DNA from: an uncultured Paracoccaceae bacterium
GTDB taxonomy: Bacteria; Pseudomonadota; Alphaproteobacteria; Rhodobacterales; Rhodobacteraceae
Length of the DNA stretch: 64,000 nucleotides
Assembly: GCA_937146765.1 (NCBI GenBank)
Contig: CAKZRP010000064.1
Coordinates: 124,001-188,000 of the forward strand
Direction of reading: 5' to 3'
How positions within the stretch are numbered: the stretch's first letter is position 1; each line of letters opens with the position of its first letter. Shown here in pieces: positions 35,910 through 44,721 of this stretch. The notes under the pieces were generated by a model. That model was not told where the DNA came from and searched no databases. It was given only the letters and a program-made list of their open reading frames with translations. The translations under genes and the position numbers were made by a program.

Positions 35910-36113
35910 CGAAACTCTCCCAAAAATCGGTATTGGCCCATCGCTAACGGGGTGAGGCCGATTAATCCAGTGCCGGCGCGTCGCCTGAAACCCTTTTTGC
36001 GCCAGAAGGTTGCGATTGGCTGAAAATCGCGTTTCCGAAGGGCGACAGAGGACTGGACAGGCACGCTTGGGTTGGGGACAACGGGGCAGCATCGCAAGTC
36101 AAAGGAGAGCCCC

Positions 36114-36455
36114 ATGCCGCTGTTCGAGCGCCTCACCCCCGCCGCTGCCGACCCCGAAATTGACCGCCCCGCGCCGGAGAAACTGCTGGCGGGCGATCCG
36201 GTCTTTACCACCTGGAACGTCGAGGAGGTCGACGGGCTGTACTGCGGCATCTGGCAGAGCACGCCGGGCAAATGGCGCATCTCCTACGACGAATGGGAAT
36301 ACTGCCGCATCCTTGAGGGGCGCTCGGTCATCACCGGCGAGGATGGCACCGAATATCCGCTCAGCGTCGGCGACAGCTTTATCCTGCGGCCCGGCTTCAA
36401 AGGCACCTGGGAAGTGCTGGAGACCACCCGCAAGGACTACGTGATCCGCCTCTGA
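36114..36455 (+). CDS. Small cupin-domain protein (DUF861/EutQ-like)
   Basis: 113 residues from ATG 36114 (AAAGGAGAG upstream). A single cupin barrel is evident: WNVEEVDGLYCGIWQSTPGKWRISYDEWEYCRILEGRSVIT, then GDSFILRPGFKGTWEVLETTRKDYVI. It is typical of cupin_3 proteins linked to amine or ureide metabolism, though the canonical metal histidines are not evident and no substrate is known. It is divergent from fghA. Confidence 0.82.
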   Translation: MPLFERLTPAAADPEIDRPAPEKLLAGDPVFTTWNVEEVDGLYCGIWQSTPGKWRISYDEWEYCRILEGRSVITGEDGTEYPLSVGDSFILRPGFKGTWEVLETTRKDYVIRL

Positions 36456-36472
36456 TCGCTCAGGACACCCGG

Positions 36473-37396
36473 TTAAGACACCCAGGCAATCACCAAGGGC
36501 ACGGTGACGATGGAGATCACGGTCGAGATCAAAATCGCCGCCGAGGCCCGCTGCGGCGCCACCCCATAGTGTTGCGCCAGCATATAGACATTGCCGGCCA
36601 CCGGCAGCGCGGCGGCAGAGATGGCAACGGTGGCCGAAAACGGCGTCACCGGCATCAGCCAGAGCACCCCCGCCGCGACCCCCAAGGGATGCAGCACCAG
36701 CTTGGCAAAGGAGAGCCAGGCGGCCACCTCCACCCGTTCGGCGGACTTTGACGCCAGCGAGGCGCCGATGGCAAAGAGCGCACCGGGCGTCGCCGCGCCA
36801 CCCAGGATGGCGAGGAAATCATTCATCGGCGTCGGGATCGGCACCTCTGCGGCGGACCACGCGAGACCTGCGACAATCGACAGGATCATCGGGTTGCGCA
36901 CCAGCCCCAGACCGACCATCCGCAGGGTCGCAAGGCTCAAGCCCGCGCCACGATGGGCGTTGATCAGCACCACGATCAGCGAGGAAAACACCACGAGGTC
37001 GACGGTCAGCACCACCATCATCGGCCCCACCGCGCCCTCGCCAAACAGCAGCACCATCATCGGAATGCCAAGGAAGCCGACGTTGCCGATGGCGGCACAT
37101 TGCGCCTCGACCGCAGCCGTCGACACATCCTGCCGCCGCACCATCGCAACCCCGGTGGCGATCACATAGACGCCCATCGTGCCGGCCAGATAGCCAAGGA
37201 TCAGATTGGGGTCGAAAATCTCCGCCACCGACAGGTTCGCGGCAAAGCGGAAGATCATCGCCGAGAGCGGGAAGAAGAACACAAACTTCGTCAAAAACGC
37301 CGTGGCTTCCGCAGTGAAGAACCGGCTGCGCCCGGCCCAGTAGCCAAGGCCGATGATTGCGAAGAACGGAAGGGTGCGGAAGAAGATATCGGCCAT
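36473..37396 (-). CDS. AEC-family transporter (auxin efflux carrier-like)
   Basis: 307 residues from ATG 37396; the ORF track extends 55 codons too far upstream. About ten hydrophobic segments in two repeats, beginning FFRTLPFFAIIGLGYWAGRSRFFTAEATAFLTKFVFFFPL and including ALFAIGASLAS and VISIVTVPLVIAW. These carriers move small organic acids such as malonate or malate. It is divergent from a TetR gene that may regulate it. Confidence 0.9.
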   Translation of the reverse strand: MADIFFRTLPFFAIIGLGYWAGRSRFFTAEATAFLTKFVFFFPLSAMIFRFAANLSVAEIFDPNLILGYLAGTMGVYVIATGVAMVRRQDVSTAAVEAQCAAIGNVGFLGIPMMVLLFGEGAVGPMMVVLTVDLVVFSSLIVVLINAHRGAGLSLATLRMVGLGLVRNPMILSIVAGLAWSAAEVPIPTPMNDFLAILGGAATPGALFAIGASLASKSAERVEVAAWLSFAKLVLHPLGVAAGVLWLMPVTPFSATVAISAAALPVAGNVYMLAQHYGVAPQRASAAILISTVISIVTVPLVIAWVS

Positions 37397-37513
37397 TTGC
37401 GAAATTGGTAACCTGAACTGACCAGAAGCAAAAGCCTTTTTGCCGCAGCTGCAGCAGGACCGGGGCGTCTTGTGTCGGCAGGTGTCGCGTCCTGCGCAGG
37501 ATCGGATCACCTC

Positions 37514-37543
37514 ACCGACATTCCGCCACGTCGATATGTCGGT
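37514..37543. promoter_or_regulatory. Inverted repeat between AEC and TetR genes
   Basis: ACCGACAT and ATGTCGGT are perfect 8-bp arms 14 bases apart, in the 248-base divergent promoter. This arm spacing (22 bases centre to centre) fits a TetR dimer pair. Confidence 0.55.
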
Positions 37544-37644
37544 AATCCTGTACCCCCGCATCCTTTGCCGCTACGGTCACCGGACAGCGGGCACAGGGGG
37601 CAAGGGACGGCCCCGGGTACCGCGGCAACAGGGATGGGACACAT

Positions 37645-38259
37645 ATGAACCAGAGCGCAGCAATCGTGCGCACGGGTCGCAAGTTCGACCAGGTCCTCGA
37701 CGGGGCCCGCAAAGTTTTTATGGCGGATGGATTCGAAGGCGCCAGCGTGGACGAGATCGCCCGCGCCGCCGAGGTCTCCAAGGCCACGCTCTACAGCTAC
37801 TTTCCGGACAAACGCCTGTTGTTCATGGAAGTGGCCCGCAGCGAATGCGCCCGCCACGCCGACCGCCAGATCGAGATCCCCGAGGAGGCCGGTCCTGAAC
37901 AGGTGCTGCTGGATGTGGCCCGCAAGATGATGGCGGTGATCCTGTCGGAGTTCGGCCAGAAGATCTTTCGCATCTGCGTCGCCGAGACCGAGCGCTTTCC
38001 TGATCTCGGGCGTGAATTCTTCGAGAGCGGTCCGCAGGTGGAGCGCAGCAAGCTTAAATGCTACTTTCGCAAGGCGGTGGAGCGCGGTGAACTGAAGATC
38101 GAGGATTTCGACATGGCGGCCGAGCAATGGATGGCACTCTGCCGCGCCGACCTCTTCCCGCGCATGATCTTCAACATCAAGGACAGCGTCAGCGAGGCAG
38201 ATATCGACCGGGTGGCCCGGGCCTCGGTCGAGATGTTCCTGGCCCGCTACGGCGCCTGA
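37645..38259 (+). CDS. TetR/AcrR-family transcriptional regulator
   Basis: 204 residues. The HTH at about residues 15-60 (GARKVFMADGFEGASVDEIARAAEVSKATLYSYFPDKRLLF) is canonical. The C-terminal domain (RKMMAVILSEFGQKIFRICVAE, then AEQWMALCRADLFPRMIF) is of the AefR/TetR_C_7 sort. It is divergent from the AEC transporter and probably regulates it and itself. A hairpin follows the stop. Confidence 0.9.
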   Translation: MNQSAAIVRTGRKFDQVLDGARKVFMADGFEGASVDEIARAAEVSKATLYSYFPDKRLLFMEVARSECARHADRQIEIPEEAGPEQVLLDVARKMMAVILSEFGQKIFRICVAETERFPDLGREFFESGPQVERSKLKCYFRKAVERGELKIEDFDMAAEQWMALCRADLFPRMIFNIKDSVSEADIDRVARASVEMFLARYGA

Positions 38260-38285
38260 CCGCCCGCCGGGACCTTTCGGCGGTC
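38258..38285. terminator. Hairpin between TetR and convergent cytochrome c' gene
   Basis: GACCGCC and GGCGGTC arms around a 14-base loop; no strong T-run. Confidence 0.45.
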
Positions 38286-38302
38286 TCAAAGGGCGCGCGG
38301 CC

Positions 38303-38800
38303 CTAATGGGTGATGAACTCGTTGACCTCGGCGCGATAGGTCCGGTGGCAGCTCTGGCAGGCCTGGATCACCGCCGGCAGGGTGCGGCGCAGACTATCGA
38401 GCGAGCGGGTCCTTAGCCCCTTGGCCGCGTCCTCGGCGTCTGCGGCGCGGGCTTCAAAATCCTCCCAGCGGGACCAGATCACGGGCAGGGCGTGGGAATC
38501 CCTGTCGTGGAGTGGCTTGCGGAACAGCTTGGGGATCTCCCCGGCGCTGTCGATCAGGTCCCGGCGCAGGGCGCGGGCGCTGCGGGCATCAAAGGCGATA
38601 CTGCCGCCGTTCATGTTGATCAGCTGGTGGACGACGGCATTCTGGCGGTTCATCTGGTCGATGCGGGCCCGGGCATGGGGGTCGGCTATTGACCGGTCGC
38701 GGGTCAGCGCGGGGGCCGAGCCGAGGCTCAGCAGAAGCAGCCCCAGCGCCGCAAGGGCAGCGATTGACCGAATCGGAATTTTTGAACAAATGTAGAACAA
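38303..38800 (-). CDS. Cytochrome c' family protein
   Basis: About 165 residues from a TTG at 38800, which has GGGGAG six bases upstream; the ORF-track start runs into the imuB leader. A signal peptide (SIAALAALGLLLLSLGSAPAL) precedes a four-helix-bundle domain, and the haem motif CQSCHRTYR lies close to the C-terminus, as in cytochrome c'. Such periplasmic haemoproteins bind NO or CO and help resist nitrosative stress. The start codon touches a LexA-type box, so divergent imuB induction and this gene may interfere. Confidence 0.85.
   Translation of the reverse strand: MFYICSKIPIRSIAALAALGLLLLSLGSAPALTRDRSIADPHARARIDQMNRQNAVVHQLINMNGGSIAFDARSARALRRDLIDSAGEIPKLFRKPLHDRDSHALPVIWSRWEDFEARAADAEDAAKGLRTRSLDSLRRTLPAVIQACQSCHRTYRAEVNEFITH
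38784..38798. promoter_or_regulatory. LexA (SOS) box, GAAC-N7-GAAC
   Basis: GAACAAATGTAGAAC matches the alphaproteobacterial LexA direct repeat (GTTC-N7-GTTC on the other strand). It lies about 90 bases before imuB, a gene that is SOS-controlled in other bacteria. Confidence 0.8.
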
Positions 38801-38886
38801 ACCTGTCTCCCCTGCCGGGTTTTGCTGTGGGCGCTGCTGCCCCTTTCGCTGCCATCTGTCACCTGCCAACTGCCGGGCCTGTTGCC

Positions 38887-40560
38887 ATGCCGCATCGCCG
38901 TATCCTGTCGCTCTGGTTCCCGCGTCTGGGGGCGGAGCGTGTTCTGCGCGCCTATCAGGGCAGCCTGACCGGGCCGCTGGCTGTGGTGGGCGAAGTCTCC
39001 AACATGCAGGTTATTTCCTCGTTAAACCACGAGGCAGAGGCGCAGGGGCTTTGGGTTGGCCAGCCGCTGCGCGATGCCCATGCCATGTGCGGCGACCTTC
39101 TGACCCGCAGCCGTAACCCCATGGAGGAAGCGCGGTTTTTAACCGTGCTGCGGCGCTGGGCGGGGAAATTCTCGCCCTGGGTGGCCGAGGCCCTGCCGGA
39201 TGGGCTGACACTGGATCTGACCGGTTGTGCGCATCTCTTTGGCGGTGAGGAGGCGCTTCTGGCTGTGCTGGAACAGGACTGCGCCGACATGGGCCTGAGC
39301 GTGCAGATGGGCATTGCCGACACGCTCGGCGCGGCCTGGGCGCTGGCGCGTTATGCGGGGCTGGAGGCGACCTCGGACCGCAATGGCGACGCCATCGACC
39401 AGGAGGCCCGCGCCACCCGCTCGCGCGCCCACAAGCGGCCTGTGCGCGGCAAGCATTGGACCCGGGGCGGGGCTGCGCCGCAGACGGTGAGCCTGCAGCG
39501 CAGCCAGGGGCGGATCTCGCCGCCGGGGCAGGCCTATGGCGCGCTGTCACCCCTGCCGGTGGCGGCGCTGCGCCTGGAGGATGCGATGATCGAGCAATTG
39601 AACCGGCTGGGGCTGCGCCGGGTCGGCGATCTGTTGGGTCAGCCCCGCGCCAGCCTCGCCCGCCGCTTTGGCCGCGGGCTGGTGATGCGTCTGGATCAGG
39701 CGATGGGGGCGGCGCCGGAGCCGGTCTCGCCCGCCCGCGCGCCCGAAAGCTTTGCCGTCCGGCTGAGCCTGCCGGACCCCATCGGCCTGCTCGACGATCT
39801 GATGGCGGGAATCGACCGGATGCTGCCGCAGTTCTGCGCCAAGCTCGAAAACCGCGGCCTTGGCGCGCGTATCCTGCGGCTGGAGGCGCATCGCACCGAT
39901 CAGGCGGCTGAGGTGGTGATCCTCGGCCTCGCCCGCCCCAGCCGCGACCCGGCCCGGATGCGGCCCCTGCTGGAGATGAAGCTCGACCGTATCGACGCCG
40001 GTTTCGGCATCGACATGCTGCGGCTGGAGGCGGTGCAGGTGGAGCCGCTGCACCCGGCCACCCCCGCCGGTCATGCCGAGGCCACGGCCCGCGCCCGTGA
40101 CCGGATGCAGGGCGGCACCACGCAGGATCTGGAGGATCTGATGGGCCGCCTCGGCGCTCGCATGGGGCTGGAGAGCCTCACCTGGATGCATCCGGTCGAG
40201 AGCCATATCCCGGAAAAGACCGCCCAGGTCCTCGCCGCCGCCTGGAGCGAACCTGCGCCGAACTGGCCAAAATCGCACCGCCCGCGCCCGCTCCTCCTCT
40301 GGCAGCCGGAGCTGGTGATGGCGCCGGAGGTGCCGAGGCCGCCGCAAGAGTTCCGCTGGCGCGGCCGCAACTGGCAGCTCGCCCATGCGATGGGACCGGA
40401 GCGGCTGGCGCCGGAATGGTGGCTGGATGACCCGAACTGGCGCAGCGGCGTGCGCGACTACTGGGAGGTGGTGACGCACTGCGGCGCCCGGCTCTGGCTG
40501 TTCTTTGCCCATGGTGCCGGACTGTCGCGGGGCTGGTTCTGCCAGGGCTCCTTTGCCTGA
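38887..40560 (+). CDS. imuB: ImuB, Y-family polymerase-like mutagenesis protein
   Basis: 557 residues from ATG 38887 (MPHRRILSLWFPRLGAERVL). N-terminal Y-family-like palm region (LTLDLTGCAHLFGGEEALL, MGIADTLGAAWALARY), a helix-hairpin-helix (QLNRLGLRRVGDLLGQPRASLARRFG) near residue 240, a little-finger-like domain, and the C-terminal ImuB signature GVRDYWEVVTHCGARLWLFF...GWFCQGSFA. ImuB is a non-catalytic partner that links DnaE2 to the sliding clamp in error-prone repair. Neither imuA nor dnaE2 is adjacent here, which is unusual, but a LexA box is present. Confidence 0.92.
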   Translation: MPHRRILSLWFPRLGAERVLRAYQGSLTGPLAVVGEVSNMQVISSLNHEAEAQGLWVGQPLRDAHAMCGDLLTRSRNPMEEARFLTVLRRWAGKFSPWVAEALPDGLTLDLTGCAHLFGGEEALLAVLEQDCADMGLSVQMGIADTLGAAWALARYAGLEATSDRNGDAIDQEARATRSRAHKRPVRGKHWTRGGAAPQTVSLQRSQGRISPPGQAYGALSPLPVAALRLEDAMIEQLNRLGLRRVGDLLGQPRASLARRFGRGLVMRLDQAMGAAPEPVSPARAPESFAVRLSLPDPIGLLDDLMAGIDRMLPQFCAKLENRGLGARILRLEAHRTDQAAEVVILGLARPSRDPARMRPLLEMKLDRIDAGFGIDMLRLEAVQVEPLHPATPAGHAEATARARDRMQGGTTQDLEDLMGRLGARMGLESLTWMHPVESHIPEKTAQVLAAAWSEPAPNWPKSHRPRPLLLWQPELVMAPEVPRPPQEFRWRGRNWQLAHAMGPERLAPEWWLDDPNWRSGVRDYWEVVTHCGARLWLFFAHGAGLSRGWFCQGSFA

Positions 40561-40639
40561 GGTCCGGCCCGCCGACGCTTCGACGAGGGCCGAAGTCTTT
40601 GCCATGGGCAGCGCGCGCCGGAGGCGCTAGGCTGATGCC

Positions 40640-41365
40640 ATGGCGACACCCAGATTTGACATCATCGGACAGGCAATCAGCGACGCGAGCCGCACCCGGA
40701 TGCTCTGCGAGCTGATGGAGGGGCGCGCCTTCACCAACAAGGAGCTTGCCGCCGCCGCCGGCATCACCGCCCAGACCGCCACCGCCCATCTGCGCCTGTT
40801 ACAGGACGCCGGTCTGGTGCTGGCCGAGCGGCGCGGTCGCTGCGTCTATCACCGGCTGGCGGGACCCGAGGTGGCACAGGCGCTCGAAAGCCTTGCGGCG
40901 ATTGCGCCGCGCGACAGCCTCTATCGCGCGCAACGGCGCAAGGCGGGTGGACTGGCCGAGGTGCGCAGCTGTTATGACCACCTCGCCGGGCCGCTTGCGG
41001 TGGCGATGACGCAGGCGCTGCTGGCCCGTGGAGCCCTGCACGAGGAGAACGGCGGCTTTGTCGCGGTGGCGGGGCCGGTCTGGGCGGCGCTCGGTGTCAC
41101 CCTGCCGGAGCGCCTTGGCCGGACGCCCTTTGCCCGCCCCTGCCTCGACTGGACCGAACGCAAGCTGCATATCGCCGGGCCGATGGGGCGGCAGATCCTG
41201 AGCCATGCGCTGACGGCGGGCTGGCTGTGTCGGCCCACCTCGGGCCCGCAGCGCGGGCGCGGGCTGGAGGTCACCGGCCCCGGCAAGCGCGCGCTGCAGG
41301 ATCTGCTGGGGATCGGCGGTGCGGTTTCGGCGGTTTGCGCGGCGCATCCGCGCGAAGATGCTTGA
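40640..41365 (+). CDS. ArsR-family regulator with C-terminal extension
   Basis: 241 residues. The winged helix covers residues 1-95 (DASRTRMLCELMEGRAFTNKELAAAAGITAQTATAHLRLLQDAGLVLAERRGRCVYHRL). The remaining 145 residues have no recognisable enzyme motif but resemble the C-terminal part of other alphaproteobacterial ArsR-like regulators. No cysteine metal-binding site is evident in the HTH. Its target is not visible; DUF2794 follows in the same direction. Confidence 0.85.
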   Translation: MATPRFDIIGQAISDASRTRMLCELMEGRAFTNKELAAAAGITAQTATAHLRLLQDAGLVLAERRGRCVYHRLAGPEVAQALESLAAIAPRDSLYRAQRRKAGGLAEVRSCYDHLAGPLAVAMTQALLARGALHEENGGFVAVAGPVWAALGVTLPERLGRTPFARPCLDWTERKLHIAGPMGRQILSHALTAGWLCRPTSGPQRGRGLEVTGPGKRALQDLLGIGGAVSAVCAAHPREDA

Positions 41366-41396
41366 TTTGCGGCGCAAAAGCACCGACCTTTGACAG

Positions 41397-41741
41397 ATGA
41401 GCTACCCATCTCTCGGGTCCTTTCCGACCCCGCCCCCTACCGAACAGGTTGCCTTTCACCGCAGCGAGTTGTCGGTCATCCTGTCGCTCTATGGTCGCAT
41501 GGTGGCGGCGGGGGAGTGGCGGGACTACGGAATTTCCTGCCTGCGCGATCTGGCGGTCTTTTCGGTGTTTCGTCGCACCGCCGAGAACCCGCTCTACCGG
41601 ATCGAGAAGCGCCCGAAGCTGCGCGGCAAGCAGGGGCAATATGCGGTGGTCGGCATCGACGGGCAGATCCTGAAGCGCGGCAATGACCTCAAGACCGTGT
41701 TGCGGGTGCTGGAGCGCAAGCTGATCCGGGCGGTGGACTGA
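41397..41741 (+). CDS. DUF2794 protein
   Basis: 114 residues, a conserved small alphaproteobacterial protein: VAFHRSELSVILSLYGRMVAAGEWRDYGISCLRDLAVFSVFRR, then NPLYRIEKRPKLRGKQGQYAVVG and a C-terminal basic helix. Function is unknown. It follows the ArsR gene by 31 bases. Confidence 0.88.
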   Translation: MSYPSLGSFPTPPPTEQVAFHRSELSVILSLYGRMVAAGEWRDYGISCLRDLAVFSVFRRTAENPLYRIEKRPKLRGKQGQYAVVGIDGQILKRGNDLKTVLRVLERKLIRAVD

Positions 41742-41804
41742 GCAGGGGGCTGGGCACCCGTCTGACCCTTTTTCCGTTTGGCCCCACGCGGCCCCGGCCC
41801 CGGT

Positions 41805-41824
41805 CGGATCGCCAAGGCGATCCG
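41805..41824. repeat. Near-perfect hairpin between DUF2794 and NlpC gene
   Basis: CGGATCGCC and GGCGATCCG are nine-base arms separated by only two bases in the convergent intergenic gap. There is no T-run; possibly a transcript 3' structure. Confidence 0.5.
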
Positions 41825-41871
41825 ATCCGGCGCATGCTGCAAGGGAGGGGCCTGCCGGGCAGGGCAGAGCG

Positions 41872-42624
41872 TCAGGTCAGCCGTTTATGCGCCGTGACCG
41901 GCCCGTCGCCTTGCGCGTCGATGCGGGTGAGGGCGGCGCCGATCGGCTCCAGCGCCACCGCCATCGCCCAGGCATTGGCGTGCAGCAGGGTTTCCGCATC
42001 GCGCACCCAGGCCACATGGCCTTTCCAGAACAGGAGATCCCCGCGTTGCCAAGGGGTGCCCGGCGGCAGCAAGTGACCCAGCGCAGCCTCCTGCGGGCCA
42101 CTGTCGCCGGGGCAGGCGATGCCGGCGCGCTGGCAGGCGATCTGCACCAGCCCGGAACAGTCGATGCCAAAGCGACTGTTGCCGCCCCAGAGGTAAGGCG
42201 TGCCGAGGAGGCTCTCGGCCACGGTCACCGGATCGGCGGCATGGTCCGTCACCGGCGCCAGATGCCCGGCGGGGAGGAAACCCTGATCGGTTTCGGCAAA
42301 CCGGCCCTCGCCTCCGGTCACCGTCAGGCGGGCGCCCAGGCTCAGCGACAGTCGGTCGGGGGATTTGAAATCGGCGCGCGCATAGGCATGGGTGGCCGGG
42401 GCGGAGACCACATGGGTCGCGGGCCGCGCCGGGCCAAGCGCGGCCTGCGGCACCCAGCCCACGTAGCCGTCGAGATCGGCACGCAGCTGGCTCCAGCCTT
42501 CGGCTTCGACCTGAGCCTCCGCCAGAACCTCCGCCTGATGGCCCAGCAGCATCTGCCGCTCGCGCCGTCCAGCGGGCCGGTCGCAGAGGTCCACCAGCGG
42601 GGCGAGGATACGAACGCGGGTCAT
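41872..42624 (-). CDS. NlpC/P60 (C40) peptidase with SH3-like domain
   Basis: 250 residues. Two SH3-like segments occupy the first half (WSQLRADLDGYVGWVPQAALG). The catalytic NlpC/P60 domain follows: LLGTPYLWGGNSRFGIDCSGLVQIACQ holds the nucleophile cysteine near residue 153, and GDLLFWKGHVAWVRDAETLLHANAWAM gives the histidine. It probably cleaves gamma-D-glutamyl bonds in peptidoglycan peptides. Its ATG overlaps the aminopeptidase stop; this pairing suggests cooperation in peptide turnover. No signal peptide is evident, so it may act on recycled cytoplasmic muropeptides. Confidence 0.92.
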   Translation of the reverse strand: MTRVRILAPLVDLCDRPAGRRERQMLLGHQAEVLAEAQVEAEGWSQLRADLDGYVGWVPQAALGPARPATHVVSAPATHAYARADFKSPDRLSLSLGARLTVTGGEGRFAETDQGFLPAGHLAPVTDHAADPVTVAESLLGTPYLWGGNSRFGIDCSGLVQIACQRAGIACPGDSGPQEAALGHLLPPGTPWQRGDLLFWKGHVAWVRDAETLLHANAWAMAVALEPIGAALTRIDAQGDGPVTAHKRLT

Positions 42625-44033
42625 AGGCGCTCCAGCATTTCGGGCAGGGCGGCAAAGAGGGCGCGGATGCCCTGGCCCATGCCGCCCTTGGGACGGGCGG
42701 GCTGGTTGGTGGCGCTCCAGGCGAAGATGTCGAAATGCATATAGCGGGTAGAGCCGACAAATCGGCGCAGGAAGAGCGCAGCGGTGATGGCGCCGCCCAG
42801 CCCGCCCGCCGGCGCATTGTCGAGATCGGCGATGCCCGGTTCGATCTGGCCCTCGTAGGGGTCGTGGAAGGGCAGGCGCCAGACCGGATCGCAGGCCGCC
42901 GCCGCCCCTTGGGTCAAAAGCGCGGCATCGCCCTCGTCATCGGTGAAGAAGGGCGCCAGATCCGCTCCCACCGCCACCCGCGCTGCGCCGGTGAGCGTGG
43001 CCATGGAGATCAGCAGGTCCGGGGCCTCCTCGGCGGCCAGGGCCAGCGCATCAGCCAGCACCAGACGGCCCTCGGCATCGGTGTTGTTGATCTCCACTGT
43101 CAGCCCCTTGCGCGAGGTGAGGATGTCGCCGGGGCGGAAGGCGGGGCCGGAGACGGAATTCTCCACCGCCGGGATCAGTACCCGCAGTTGCAGCCTGAGG
43201 CCCGAGGCCATGATCATATGCGCGAGACCCAGCACATTGGCCGAGCCGCCCATGTCCTTTTTCATCAGGCCCATGCTGGCGGCGGGTTTGAGATCGAGGC
43301 CGCCGGTGTCGAAACAGACCCCCTTGCCGACCAGCGTCAGCTTTGGCCCTGCGCTGCCCCAGCGCAGGTCGATCAGCCGCGGGGCGCGGGTTGCGGTATC
43401 GGCGGCGCGGCCCACGGTGTGGATCATCGGGAAATTCTGCACCAGCAGATCCTCGCCCAGGATCGTTTTGATTGCGGCGCCATGCCGGGCCGCCAGCGCC
43501 TCGGCAGCGGCTTGCAACTCGGCGGGGCCCATGTGTTCAGCCGGTGTGTTGATCAGGGTGCGGGTGAGGCTTTCGCCTGCCGCCATCGCCTCGACCCGCG
43601 CGGCGTCGACGCCCGCAGGGCAGATCAGCCGCGCCTTGGCACCGGAGACCTTGGCATAGCGATCGAAGGCGTAGTGGGACATCAGCCAGCCGAAGCTTTC
43701 CACCTCGACCGAGAGATCGGCGGGCAGGGCGGTGGCCAGCGCATAGGTGGCCTCGGGCAGTTTGGCAGCCGCCGCTGCGAGGAGGAAACGGTTGCGCCGA
43801 CGCGCCTGGTCGTCGCCCGCGCCCACCAGCGCCGCCGCGAGACCGCCAGCGCCGTCGGGCAGGGCCAGAACCTGACCCCAGGCGCCGGTGAAGCCCAGGC
43901 TGCGGGCCCAGCCCGCATGGGCCGCGCCGAGCCCGGACAGCGCCTGGTCAAGGTCGCCGGAGGCGATGATATGGAGGGGAAGGCTGGCCTCGGTCGGGGC
44001 GGCGAAACCGCGCACGGCAAAATTCGGCTGCAT
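42621..44033 (-). CDS. Leucyl aminopeptidase family (M17) protein
   Basis: 470 residues from ATG 44033; the ORF-track start lies 42 codons upstream. The two-metal M17 site is visible: LVGKGVCFDTGGLDLKPAASMGLMKKDMGG (lysine and aspartates) and the signature NTDAEGRLVLADALALA. It removes N-terminal residues from peptides in the cytoplasm. It is translationally coupled to the NlpC/P60 gene, so it may finish peptides released from the cell wall. The N-terminal domain is divergent, as in the alphaproteobacterial subgroup. Confidence 0.94.
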   Translation of the reverse strand: MQPNFAVRGFAAPTEASLPLHIIASGDLDQALSGLGAAHAGWARSLGFTGAWGQVLALPDGAGGLAAALVGAGDDQARRRNRFLLAAAAAKLPEATYALATALPADLSVEVESFGWLMSHYAFDRYAKVSGAKARLICPAGVDAARVEAMAAGESLTRTLINTPAEHMGPAELQAAAEALAARHGAAIKTILGEDLLVQNFPMIHTVGRAADTATRAPRLIDLRWGSAGPKLTLVGKGVCFDTGGLDLKPAASMGLMKKDMGGSANVLGLAHMIMASGLRLQLRVLIPAVENSVSGPAFRPGDILTSRKGLTVEINNTDAEGRLVLADALALAAEEAPDLLISMATLTGAARVAVGADLAPFFTDDEGDAALLTQGAAAACDPVWRLPFHDPYEGQIEPGIADLDNAPAGGLGGAITAALFLRRFVGSTRYMHFDIFAWSATNQPARPKGGMGQGIRALFAALPEMLERL

Positions 44034-44184
44034 GGACAGGTCCTCTGATCTGGCTGGGGCAGGGTGCCCTTTTTCGCCCAGAGTATCTGTCGCAGCCGCC
44101 GCCGCAAGCCCCCGCAAGGGCCCTCCGATTGCTTGCACCACCGGCCTGACTGTCACCATCAGGACGCCGGGTGCAACCGCCCGC

Positions 44185-44568
44185 TCAGACCGAGAGGTCG
44201 TGTTGTTCCCAGACCGCGGTCAGCGAGCTTTCGCCCACCCGGATCAGCCGGAACAGCGTTGCCGCCACCGCAGGCGCATCGTTGGCGTCGATGGTCCGGG
44301 TCACGTCCCGCGCGATGTTGGCCATCGCCATCATGCCGATCTGCTCGGAAATCGCGATCAGCGACCGCGCGCTCTTGCGCAGGTTCTCGATATCGCTTTG
44401 CCGCCAGAGGCGCTCGCAATGCGTCAGGCGCACGGCAAGTTCCTCGATGGCGCGGCAGACGACATCTTCGGCACTGGTTTCACCCAGCTGAGAATAGAGA
44501 TCGCTCAGCTTCTTCGGGTCCAGATGGACGTTTTCCCTATGATTGACTGTCAGAATATTAGCCACCAC
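44185..44568 (-). CDS. Small protein resembling a histidine phosphotransfer domain lacking the histidine
   Basis: 127 residues. I do not recognise a named family with certainty. The C-terminal two-thirds (ENLRKSARSLIAISEQIG, then MANIARDVTRTIDANDAPAVAATLFRLIRVGESSL) follow the helix and spacing pattern of Hpt domains, where the equivalent of AHTLKGSA would be RKSARSL. The phosphorylatable histidine is thus replaced. It could act as an adaptor or inhibitor in signalling. It is divergent from the carbonic anhydrase gene with its own promoter gap of 153 bases. Confidence 0.6.
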   Translation of the reverse strand: MVANILTVNHRENVHLDPKKLSDLYSQLGETSAEDVVCRAIEELAVRLTHCERLWRQSDIENLRKSARSLIAISEQIGMMAMANIARDVTRTIDANDAPAVAATLFRLIRVGESSLTAVWEQHDLSV

Positions 44569-44721
44569 AATTCACCCCGTATTCGGTATGCCCCCACGGC
44601 ACGTCCCCAATCTGCGCGTCACTGGTTGTCAAAAGGTTTCCCAGAGACTCGTATATCTCTCGAATTTGGTGCGAATTGGGGTTATCAAGCCGGGCAGACG
44701 ACAATTCGAGGTGTATGCAAA

